The notes beneath the pieces were generated by a model. That model worked only from the letters and a program-made list of their open reading frames with translations. It was not told where the DNA came from and did no database searches. Both the position numbers and the translations under genes were made by a program. A stretch of 64,000 bases of DNA from Pseudevernia furfuracea (lineage: Eukaryota; Ascomycota; Lecanoromycetes; Lecanorales; Parmeliaceae), in NCBI GenBank assembly GCA_022315425.1, contig JAIUPT010000020.1, forward strand, positions 2,108,001 to 2,172,000. Direction: 5' to 3'. This document shows, one piece after another, positions 33,027 to 43,177 of the stretch (position 1 is the first letter of the stretch; every line of letters starts with the position of its first letter).

Positions 33027-34501
33027 TGTGAACTATAATATATACTTCAAAGGAGTAAGTACACCTCAGATAGAAATAAAAGGAAAAATGGCAAATATCA
33101 CGTGTCAGATTGACTGGACAGAATACCATTTGCTAATGCAAGATAGACAAAACGGACAAGTCATCCCCGCATTTGACGACGCCAGCCCTCTTTCACTAGG
33201 AATACACCCTCCTTTCTTTACAAATACATCCGCCCTTCCGAATTCGGTTAGCGCTTGAGAGTTCTCACTGCTGTGTGAGAAAATAGAAAGCACCGCAACA
33301 CCATTGTACCAGCGCCATTAGGAATCGAACCTAATACGAACTAAATACCTCGGATCACAGGGTGGGCGCGCAAAGACTCCGGAACATGTCTCTAAATAGG
33401 CTACCGCACGAAGAAGAATACAAACGCACCGGCACGCCTTTCGGGTAGATTGCAGACTTGAAAAGGCGAGTCTGCTCGTTCGCATAGAAGCGAAAGTCCC
33501 AATGCAAGAGAGGATTCTGTCCACGGGTGATCGCGGGGCAGACAATTTAGATTCGATACTGCGTCGGGATGAGTCTTGGAAGTCCGAAAGCTGGCGTTTC
33601 GGGGACTGCTACCAAAAGGCAGCCGGCATGAAACGTCGTCTCAATCCCGCTGCCGGGTTACCCGTTGCACATGGCTCACCATTTTTCTTTTCGCTGCATG
33701 CAATCAGTCATCAAGTCATAACTTATAAGAAACCCCTGCTAAATGCAAGTCTATCAAGCGATCCGAGCGAATGATCCACACCCTTTAGAGTACAGCTTAC
33801 CAAGTTCCCCGCGCCGCTCGGTTGAGCCGTTAGCATCTGCAGGTAGCCTTCTGCAAGGGTAGGGGACGAGAAAATGCAGAAATGATTGTGGAAGTCACAC
33901 TAATAAAGCTGCATCGACCCCGATTGGGGCAAAGGAGGACTTTCGGGTAGGGAGATTCAATGGGAAAGCTTAGTGAGTCAGGAGAAGGTAGAGATTTTCA
34001 TGTGCCCATTGGTAGTGGCAGCCGGAAGAAGAGCAAGTGAGGCTTCAACATACTTTGACTTAGGTACATGGTCCTGCCAAGCCTTTCGAATACCGAAGAC
34101 TAGCACTACTCTACTTGTATTTTTGGCTTAGTATGGTTTACCCCTCAATAACACGATTCTTACTATTCCACCGCCCTGATACTTGAAAAATTACCTTAGG
34201 TAGCTGCTCGTAGAATCTTCTTACAGTATTCAGACCATACCCTAGGTTGCAGAGATACGCTGAAAGCGTTTTTGTAATTTTGAGTGTCGCTGGTAGTCCA
34301 ATACTCGTATTGCGAGTTTTCAGCCCTACGGCAAAAAGCAAGTGTAACTGTTTTTCATCAGCATAATAACTTATCATCCATCAATATAATATTCAATCCG
34401 ATTTTGCCCCGAACTTCAACAAGCCGTGACCCTGTCGCTGCCTGCTACCTATCACAAAAGATAGCCATCTCCATCATCTTGCCACGAGGTCATAGCATCT
34501 C
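33027..34501. other. Long divergent intergenic region
   Basis: About 1.5 kb between the PhyH-like gene (reverse) and the amino acid transporter (forward). Contains the right copy of the 27-bp repeat at 33325-33351. The short frames present are not convincing genes. Confidence 0.5.
33325..33351 (-). repeat. 27-bp dispersed repeat, right copy (inverted)
   Basis: Exact reverse complement of 29747-29773. Its inner edge reads TTAGGTTCGATTCCTAA on the minus strand, which has the look of a tRNA T-arm, but the rest of a tRNA is missing. Confidence 0.9.
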
Positions 34502-36262
34502 ATGACAGATACCCCATCAAGTCAAAATGAACGGAGACAGGCAGAAGCAGATATAGTATCTCGACATCTGCCATCCGGCTACACCGCTGAGCCCGATGCC
34601 GTCTCAAATGCTCCCAGCAATGCAGCAGCGTCTGTACCAAATCTCCCATCGTCAGCCGAAGAGCCGCAAGACTCCTTGACGCTACAGGGTGGCGACATCC
34701 ATCGGGAAATCTTCAAAATCGGCGCGAGAGCTAGACTGCCTGCAAGAGCTGCCACTTTCGCACATCCCCAGCCGCGTAGATCCAGCACTTTTGGCCCTTC
34801 AAGAAATGACATCACCCCTAGCGACCAGCGCGCCCCGGGCGGCTTTCGGCGCCAATTCTTGCAGCGGCAGCAGAGACGTTTCAACAGCTATGCGAGTCCG
34901 GTGACTAACAACTTCGTTTCATTCCTCGACCTCTATGGAAGCTTTGCAGGGGAGGACCTTGCAGAGTCAGAGGATGAATCCGCCCTCGACAGCGTCGATG
35001 ACGAGGCGGAAGCTCAGGCCAGCGAGGCTAGACCGCTGCTGGGGCGGCGCAAGAGTTCTCGGCGAGCGGAAAAGCTAGGGGATGCAAAGATGACGAAATC
35101 CTTCTTCACCTTACTGAAGGCCTTTATTGGCACGGGCATTATGTTCCTACCCAAAGCTTTCAGGAACGGCGGCATGCTGTTTTCTTCCATCACCCTAGTG
35201 ACCGTCTCGTTGATTTCGTGCCTATGTTTCCGCCTACTCCTGCTGTGCAGACAGCGCTATGGCGGCGGCTACGGCGAACTGGGCGCCGCGATCGGAGGCC
35301 CCAAGCTCAGAACTCTGATCCTTGGATCCATCACGATATCCCAAATAGGTTTCGTTTGCTCAGGCATCATCTTTACTGCCGAAAATCTAGCCTCCTTTCT
35401 AGACGCCGTTACACCTTCTTCAACGGCACCATTAAGCGGGAAAGCTCTCATAGCAATCCAACTCGTCGTACTAATCCCGCTTGCCCTCATTCGCAACATC
35501 TCGAAACTAGGTCCGGCGGCTCTCCTAGCAGACATATTTATTCTCTTCGGCCTGGTCTACATCTGGTACTATGATATCGCCACGCTCGCTTCGCACGGCC
35601 TGCATCCAGCGGTCGAGTTGTTCAACCCCCGCGATTTCACTCTCACCGTCGGCTCCGCGATCTTCACCTTCGAAGGCATCGGCCTACTCCTACCCATTCA
35701 ATCGTCAATGGCGCAGCCAGAGAAATTCTCCCGCCTTCTATACATTGTCATGATCATCATAACCATCATCTTTACGTCCGTCGGTGCCCTCTGCTACGCC
35801 ACCTTCGGCGACAAGACCAGCGTCGAGATAATATCAAATTACCCACAAAATAGCAAGCTCGTCAACGCCGTGCAATTCCTCTATTCCATGGCCGTGCTCG
35901 TCGGCACACCCGTGCAGCTCTTCCCCGCCGTCCGCATCATCGAAACGTCTCTTTTTGGCGAAAGAGCCTCGGGGAAGCGCTCTTCAGCTACCAAGTGGAA
36001 GAAGAATGCTTTTCGTGCTGGTATCACGATACTGTGCGGCCTCATTGCTATTTTGGGCGCCAGCGATCTGGACAAATTCGTGGCACTCATTGGAAGTTTT
36101 GCGTGCGTGCCGCTCGTGTATATTTATCCGGCGCTACTGCATTACAAGGGAGTGGCGGAGTCGAGATGGACCAAGGTCGGTGATGCGCTGTTGATGGTCG
36201 TTGGGCTGGGGGCGATGATTTATACGACTATTATCACAGTGTGGAGATGGATAGAAGGATGA
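34502..36262 (+). CDS. Vacuolar-type amino acid transporter (AVT3/AVT4 group)
   Basis: Single exon, 586 aa. A 195-residue hydrophilic, acidic N-terminus precedes the transporter, as in fungal AVT3/AVT4 proteins. The transport domain opens with SFFTLLKAFIGTGIMFLPKAF, the first helix motif of the amino acid/auxin permease superfamily, followed by about ten further membrane segments (FSSITLVTVSLISCLCF, SQIGFVCSGIIFTAENL, IQLVVLIPLALIRNI, FTFEGIGLLLPIQSSM, VMIIITIIFTSVGALCY and others). In yeast this group exports neutral amino acids from the vacuole. The final 26 codons and the stop are part of a 132-bp tandem duplication; the extra copy lies downstream of the stop and leaves the protein intact. 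Confidence 0.92.
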   Translation: MTDTPSSQNERRQAEADIVSRHLPSGYTAEPDAVSNAPSNAAASVPNLPSSAEEPQDSLTLQGGDIHREIFKIGARARLPARAATFAHPQPRRSSTFGPSRNDITPSDQRAPGGFRRQFLQRQQRRFNSYASPVTNNFVSFLDLYGSFAGEDLAESEDESALDSVDDEAEAQASEARPLLGRRKSSRRAEKLGDAKMTKSFFTLLKAFIGTGIMFLPKAFRNGGMLFSSITLVTVSLISCLCFRLLLLCRQRYGGGYGELGAAIGGPKLRTLILGSITISQIGFVCSGIIFTAENLASFLDAVTPSSTAPLSGKALIAIQLVVLIPLALIRNISKLGPAALLADIFILFGLVYIWYYDIATLASHGLHPAVELFNPRDFTLTVGSAIFTFEGIGLLLPIQSSMAQPEKFSRLLYIVMIIITIIFTSVGALCYATFGDKTSVEIISNYPQNSKLVNAVQFLYSMAVLVGTPVQLFPAVRIIETSLFGERASGKRSSATKWKKNAFRAGITILCGLIAILGASDLDKFVALIGSFACVPLVYIYPALLHYKGVAESRWTKVGDALLMVVGLGAMIYTTIITVWRWIEG

Positions 36263-36456
36263 GTGGGAGCGCAATAGAGTCTTCACGACTTGGACAATCT
36301 CTATAATACTAAATGAGCGCTGTTGATGGTCGTTGGGCTGGGGGCGATGATTTATACGACTATTATCACAGTGTGGAGATGGATAAAAAGATGAGTGGGA
36401 GCGCAATAGAGTCTTCACGACTTGGACAATCTCTATAATACTAAATGAGCGCTGTT
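36185..36456. repeat. 132-bp tandem duplication over the transporter 3' end
   Basis: The unit starting GCGCTGTTGATGGTCGTTGG at 36185 recurs at 36317, and eight bases of a third copy begin at 36449. The first copy encodes the last 26 residues plus 3' sequence; the second lies beyond the stop. The copies differ at two sites, GATAGAAGG against GATAAAAAG, both G to A. Confidence 0.95.
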
Positions 36457-37639
36457 ACGGTCGTAGACGCTTAAATTTTTTTACACGATATCGGCCGTTC
36501 CAACCTTCTTGTAGCAGCGCTGAACTTGGCAGTCTCGACGGCTTCGGCAGATAACACGACCACTCCTCCATTAACAACGGCACAATTGGCATACACCTAT
36601 CCTCCATGACAGGGAAACACTATAATTCTTATCAGTTACACGACATACCTTTCTAGCTTTGAGTATATAATTCCAGATGGCAGACTGATGGCCCTTACAA
36701 AATATCACCTACTTTGAGCTAATTATGGAGGTTGGTGGCTGTAGTGACAAGCTTGTCGGCGTAGATGGCATTAGAAAAAACATCAAATTGATTGACGCAG
36801 CAGCTCTCGAGTTCTTCGGGCCAGATGCACTCAACATAGGCCAGCAACCGCAAGTCCAAACTGTTGTTGGCAAATGCTGCAACGATCAGGCAGCATCCTT
36901 TCTCTCACCCCATGGTACATTCACGTACGATGCGACGACCCTCAGAATCTGTGCACCAAAGACGACGACAACGATCCTTGCGCAGCTGCGAGTTCTGACC
37001 ACGACATCATATTGACGAAGACGCAGATGGAGATGCCGTCGTCCTTTGCTTAAGCGAATAGTCCTGCACGAAGTGATGACGACTACTCTGTTCGCTGGGT
37101 TTGTGCAAGCCATACTTTGATCAAGGTAGCTTGACCAAGTGATGACGACTACTCTGTTTGCTGGGTATTCGGCAAACCTCTGATTAAAAATAATTTTCGC
37201 AGGTATGATAATGGAGGTAGGAGTCTATTCTATTATATTATTGAATCGATGGAGGATGTAGGCTTCATTCGCGGTAGGAAGTCTACTTAAGATGAAGACT
37301 CTGCTTGCCAAGACTCGCTATTAAGCCTTGCTAGTGTGGATATCCAACACCCGCATTCAGGGGTGCTGCAGCATTTCCAACAGAGTCCAATTCCCTTTCT
37401 AACTTTGCTCTAGGAAGCAGATCGTATCCAGCCGCGAAGATGTCACAAGAGCACAAACAACTGGATGAGGCAGACTTTGATAACAGTTATCATAAAACCA
37501 TTTCCATTAAAGACTGCCAAACTGTCTGTATCTTCCTTTCCTTTTCTCCTCTCGAGACGTGTTCAGGCAGTGCCACTCTCACCACACATACAAAATCATT
37601 GTACAGTCATCTGGCAGCGTGAACTGAAGTTTTTGCGCA
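36457..37639. other. Intergenic region with short direct repeats
   Basis: Between the transporter and the first secreted protease. A 96-codon frame at 36725-37015 matches nothing that I know. A 30-bp direct repeat lies at 37071 and 37137. No gene is claimed. Confidence 0.5.
37071..37166. repeat. 30-bp direct repeat pair
   Basis: AAGTGATGACGACTACTCTG plus ten bases at 37071-37100 recurs at 37137-37166 with one C-to-T change; the spacing is 66 bp. Confidence 0.85.
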
Positions 37640-39531
37640 ATGAGTCACTATTCGAGCTATATCATGTTCTTCACCAGCGTCTTTCTGCTCCTGGCCATTA
37701 AGCAACCAGTCCATGCAGATCCAGTCTCCGAAAATGCTGAAAGTGCCTCGGCCACGGCTGATATCTACGCGAGTCCACTCGATCCTACCTGGACACCTGC
37801 ATCAGAAACCATACTTCAACCTTCGCCAACATATACGGTTGCTCCTCCCCAGAACCTGACGATTGACAGTGAACCCTCCGCAAACACGGCATTGTCCAGG
37901 AAATTTGTAGACAGTCGTTGTAGCAACACACAACAATATGCCATAGAAGCAGCATGGTATGAGGCGAGCCTCCTGGATCAGGCTCAACAGAAATATGTCC
38001 CGGGGGGCGCTTTTTCGGCGGCGATGAGCAATTACTTTGGAAGTAATGTAAACAGCACAGGCGGCTTACTTCCCTGGGACTTGAACTTCAAGCAAATAAT
38101 CGGGAACAACATTGCAAGACGCCACGCTCTCGATACCGGGAACGCACCTCGCAGCACGTACCTGTACTTTTATTGCTATGACTGGTACCGAAATTCATGC
38201 GCCGAACATCCAAATTGGGCCGGCTATACACACAGCTTCATCGGAACATTCTGGACGAATCACTACATAACCTTCTGTGATCTCTACTTCACCAAACCCA
38301 CACTCATGGACACAATCAGAAGTGTATCCAAAATGCGTAATCCAGCAGCAGAGAGGAACATCTTGGAGAATTTCTATGAGAATCGAGCAACGATCTTGTA
38401 TCACGAAACCTACCACCTCAAAGATACAGTGGTTCAACCAAATACTAAAGATTATGCCAACCACCCTCAAGGCATCTGGGACCAGGCCAATTTGAAGGGA
38501 GCCTATTGGTCTTATGTCACGCGTAAGTCCATATCTTGGATGATTTCGAACGACTGATTTGCTGAAGACAGTCTTTATAGCCGACTCGTATGCCTGTGCA
38601 GCCACAGGTGAGTGCTCGTGTACCTTGACCCACGTCCTGCCCCAATAAGATAGAATCGCTTCGCAAGCGTGTGATTCCCGGACTTGCACGTTTCCTTTCT
38701 GATGATCCCGCGTCGTTTTCCTCAACTAGCTGCGTTCACGTTCATGCATGAGAGCCGTCCTGACTATCATGGCCTCCAGCAATATACATCCAATCTTTTT
38801 TCGGGTTACTTTTTCCGCCCCTTCCTCGCAAAGTCTACCACGAACAGTCCGGTTTCATATCCTCCTCGTCCGGCGCCGCGGACGATGATGATCTCTACCC
38901 ACCCGTCAACTTTACCGCCGTACTTCCTGCATCTTTCGTGGCCCCAAGCGACCCCGACATCTCCGACGCCGCACCTGACCCGAGCCTATGGACCGAATTC
39001 AACGGAACCTCACTGCCACCAGCTCCCTCGAGCACAGCTACAGCCACGCAAGCACCTGCCACCAGCACTTGCAAGATCCACGTCGACGAGTACGAAAGTT
39101 GCGACCCCGAAAGCTCCGACTTGTTTGCGAATGTGAGCATGGTAAACGCTGACGGGGAAGCTACCGGTCAAACGGTGATCAATGACACATATCCCTTGGG
39201 CATGCCTATCAACGTCGGAAACCCCTATTCCTTCCTTCCTACGCTATCCCTGCCAATCGTGATCACAGGAGAGCATGAAGGCGATTACATACAATTCACC
39301 CAGGGAGATCTGAGCTGGACCAGTAGGACCACGACGGGCGTCGCGAACTGTACGAACGGAGGATGGGATCCACGCGACGGTCCCGTGTGCGGACTGAGAT
39401 ACGGGGACCAGAATGCGGTATGTATATGATTCCAATTCCCAACTCTGGAAGCGAGATTTTTTTTCTCCGAAGCTGAGCCTGTGGTCACCAATTTGTAGAA
39501 GAACCAGATCGATTGCTGGATCCCGTGTTAG
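37640..39531 (+). CDS. Secreted deuterolysin-like (HExxH) metalloprotease, two-domain
   Basis: Model: exons 37640-38522, 38572-38607, 38834-39417, 39499-39531, 511 aa. A signal peptide is clear (YIMFFTSVFLLLAI...VHA). The protease part has SRCSNTQQYAIEAAWYEAS, paired cysteines (YFYCYDWYRNSC, ITFCDLYF) and the zinc site YHETYH (H255, E256, H259), with an Asp (D271) 12 residues later in TKDYAN, the spacing of aspzincin (M35) enzymes. Exon 2 supplies FIADSYACAAT, matching the ADSYA block of this family. The C-terminal half is a Thr/Pro linker and a domain ending GEHEGDYIQFTQGDLSW, GGWDPRDGPVCGLRYGDQNA and, from an 11-codon last exon, KNQIDCWIPC. All joins hold frame; the 226-nt intron 38608-38833 is the least certain. 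Confidence 0.8.
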
Positions 39532-40459
39532 GAAAGAAAGGGGCGAGGCATCGCGCGACTCGAATGGCGTGACCGGGAGCCGGAATGTTCGTGGAGCTGT
39601 GTTCTCCTTTTGAGTCAATAGTGACTTGGTCTAGCGTCGGGGCAAGGGTCGAATCCGTTTCACGTTTCAGGCGCTGGTTCCGTTTGACGCGGTAAGCACC
39701 GTAGCAGTCAGCACTGCCCGAGTCGAGTAATAAAGCCCCGCGATGGGGTGCGTGTTCCCAGTGATAACTTCTTCTATTGAGATTTTGTGGTGCCTCGGCC
39801 GATCCATGTTTTTTTGATTTTTTGAGATCAGGGACCTTGTCTTATTTGTCCCCAGGCCGAGTGCAGTTGCATCAGTCTGGAAACGAGTGGGCGGATGATG
39901 CGGCTGTGTAGAATCGGTTGATGAAATCTGAGGCCAGTTTTCAAAAGGAGGAACGCATTGTTCTGTCGAGTCTAGTCAGTGCCCGATTGGATGATGAAGA
40001 CTTGGGGGAAAGAGAGTGTTATTACTGAATTGGCCACCAATTGCGCACACCGCTCACGAGTGGACCCTCTACCGTCGGCCTCCACGAGAGTGGATACTTT
40101 GCCCTTCTTCCGTGTTTGAAAGGGATACTTGGAGGTTTCGTCGTTCCCGAATGTTTGTTGCTTGTCCGGGTGGAGGCCAGACCTTTTCCCCGGTTTCCCA
40201 GCTCGGTTGCCACAAATGACGGCCTTGGGAGAGCCCCCAATCTGAGTTGAGGGCAGATTTTGTGTCTTCGTTACCGCTAAAAATACACTAGTCGCAGGCC
40301 CGACCTACGTACTATCTTCATTGCTTTGCATCTTCCCTCACGTTGTCTATTGGAACATCTGTGAGAGTACCGAATGTCTTCAATGATCTGAGTCAGGTAG
40401 GTCGATGAACGTTGGCTGTAAGGGTAAGGATGTGCTATGTACAAGAAAAAGACGGCCGC
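39532..40459. other. Convergent intergenic region
   Basis: 928 bp between two protease genes that face each other. Short overlapping frames around 40016-40250 are complementary and not gene-like. Nothing else recognised. Confidence 0.5.
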
Positions 40460-42037
40460 CTAACCATACATTGGTGATGGGGTGTCCATGTCTTTGAAAC
40501 GGCCCACGTGGCTTTCGGTATCTCCGAGCGGATTTGCAGAGAAATCAAAATCTACATCATCATCGTCTTCTGGGGTAGGCCGCCCCTCTGGTTCCTGCTC
40601 CAAATCAACGTCCATCGGTAGATCTTTCGTAAGATCAAACTTCCCGGCCCTGATCTTCTTCATGGCCTTGTGGGACAGGGATGTTGGGAAGGGCAGGTCA
40701 CGCTTCGTCTGGATGTAGGTCTGGAATGTGCCGAGGCATTCCAACTCGGTGAAGTACAGACAGCCTGCGAAGTTTTTATAGTTGTCGGCATTGTAACGCG
40801 CGTAGTAGGGGTTTGCGAGGCCGAGGTAGGCAGAGCGGAGGAACCCGTACGACCTGTCACCGAATGCAGGATTGAAGTACCACTGCGCCCAGGCTCGACT
40901 CGTCCAGTCGTTGTTGGGTGGATATATGGCGCTGATATCAGTAATTACTACGCGGAATCCTTATTCAGCACATCACTCGGATCGGTGTTGCAATGGGCGC
41001 ATCCTACCTGCAAGAGACACCAGATGGATCAGTTCGTGCAGATCGTTGAGATCTGAAGCCGATTGAAACTTCTCAATCTCCGCCATCCCTCCATTGGCTG
41101 CGGGCGTACCCAAGTTCAAAAGAACATCATTGTTGAAGTTTTGCGCGCATGCTGTTATTCCATAGAGAGCGTTCATTGCTCCAGGACCCATTCCCACGTG
41201 GGCGTTGGTAAATTCCATCACGAAGAGGTTCGAACCAAGGTTAAGCTGTCCACATACGCCCCCTGATGGATTGTTCTGCTGGCCCGGATACCAGGCTGTG
41301 AATCCATCGAGGGGGCTCCTCACGTACATCAAGCCTGGATAATATTGATTGTTGGCCACTGTGAAAGGGTAGCTATCAGCCATGACAGTTTCCATGTGGA
41401 CAAGTCTGGAGAGGTAGACTCACTCTTCATATCTAGAAGCTCCGCAATCAAGGGCGCGGACATATTCTCTCGGCCATCGGTCCCGACATCATGCTGGTAA
41501 TAGGTGGCATAATCTTCCAGGCACCTGTATCGAGGCTTTGCATATTGTGGATTTGGGCTGACGAATACCTGTTGGACCGCAGTGAAATTCTCTGAAAACG
41601 TCATTAGCAAAGGACTCCAGTTCTCTGAGAGGTCTTTGTTTGGCCCTACGCAGGATATCATTGTACGCATCTAGGTTGTTCTGAGCCGAATCGGGATTGA
41701 TCGAATGATCCGCCAGAAACGTGATGCCGAAGAAGAGAAAGAGTAACCCTCTGATGTAAGTTTGGGTTTGATATGTCGGAAGATCCTGCACCACCGTCTG
41801 CGCAATCGCGTTTGCTCCGCCCAGGGAGTCGAGGACGTGGTTCTCCATCGATAAGCGATTCGGAGCATTCCGGCTGCAGCCTCCTGGTCCTCTCCCGGGG
41901 TACCCCTTGAAGCTAGTGGTGAATTGTTGTAATGAAAGAGAGCCAATGGGTACCCGTGCAGGTATGGCACGGGGGAGTAGTGTGAGGAAGGCGAGGAGCC
42001 CAAGAGGTGCCTGCGACAGAGAGAAAGAGAATATCAT
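40460..42037 (-). CDS. Secreted HExxH metalloprotease-like protein
   Basis: Model: exons 42037-41650, 41591-41424, 41358-41008, 40947-40460, 464 aa. Introns are 58, 65 and 60 nt with GTAGGG, GTGAGT and GTAGGA donors and branch sites CTAATGAC, GCTGATAG and GCTGAAT. The N-terminus is a signal peptide (LLAFLTLLPRAIPA). The zinc site is DLHELIHLV (H293, E294, H297) with an Asp (D306) nine residues on in ITDISA, created by the third splice. Late on, YNADNYKNFAGCLYF resembles the ADSYA block of deuterolysin-like proteases. The last 80 residues are acidic and Pro-rich (PEDDDDVDFDF). It belongs to the same broad group as the gene at 37640, though overall sequence is far apart. Secretion and zinc binding are well supported; substrate unknown. 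Confidence 0.82.
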
Positions 42038-43177
42038 TTTTCCAGCACATATGTACTACTACCTAGGAATCTTACGACTGAAGTGCGAAAAATGAAGAGA
42101 ATAGTATTGAGAAATCCATGTATCTACAGAGGGTCAAGAGACCAGACAATAGTTTTCAATAATAAGATCAAAGTGCTAAGCGGAACTTGCAACAAGCATA
42201 CAATCCTGCGTGGACGGAACCGGCGTCAAGCTGTTCCAGATAGTTTTATTAGAGGAGATCCATACCTCGTTAGGGCTGAAGTGAGATGGGTGTTTGACTA
42301 TTTGAACTTTCATCACTCATCCGGTTGTCGGCGCCGAGGTATGGAACTTTTTAAGTAACGGAGCAAGGTACTATAGCTTTTAGAAATGTAAAAGGTAACC
42401 GGAGAAGATATTAGCGTAGAAACAAGGTCTTGTTTCAAGAGCGCGTGCCGCAGCGCTGCCATGGATACCTACTCGTAGAGTACATATGGACACTACTGTC
42501 GGAACCGATCAACCATAGTTTATCGAATGATATTCAATATTGATTAAAGTAAAGAGATGAAAGGAGAGAGGCGGGTGGAGATGGCGATATCAAGCGACCA
42601 GGGCGACCAACAATTTTGCCTGGCCGTTGCTTCGGCTGAATTGACACTAGGCTGACAATAGTTAGTACTTTTAGTAAAACATCGAGTATGAGTAAAGCTG
42701 GGATAATATTGATCATTATTTACCAATAAATCGCCATCATAATCGGTCCTCCATCTCAACATGGTATATTAGATTAATCCAACGCTATCTTACTATGCTC
42801 AAAGAACCAGGTCAAATGTTTCAGTGTCTTATTAGTTATTACGCCACCTCTCCCACCGATTCCCAAGCTCAATACTAATATTGAATGTGCAATAATTCCT
42901 TCCAGTCAAAAAAAATGACACCTGTGTCATTAGTCATTATTACTGTGCACAAGCGCGTTTGGACTTCCGAAGCATGGCAGCATTGGCCGACTATTCCTCC
43001 CTTATAGTACCCATGCCGTGATGATGTACTGGACCCCTAGTTGAACAACACCCCATCTTCATTTACTATCCATCATTCCTCGATGAGCTACATCTTTCCC
43101 TACACTCTGTTTTCTCATTTTCCCTTTGTTGTACAGGCGCTTCGGTCTAAAATCGTTGCCATTTCAATCGTCAATCA
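42038..43177. other. Divergent intergenic region
   Basis: 1.1 kb, AT-rich, between a secreted protease (reverse) and a secreted Ser/Thr-rich protein (forward). No coding sequence or repeat of note. Confidence 0.5.

Noticed and set aside
33318..33352. tRNA-like T-arm (TTAGGTTCGATTCCTAA on the minus strand)
   Set aside because: No matching acceptor, D-arm or anticodon arm could be drawn; it is part of a 27-bp dispersed repeat.
36725..37015. 96-codon forward frame
   Set aside because: No domain, no signal peptide, Thr-rich end from simple sequence, and no splice partner found.
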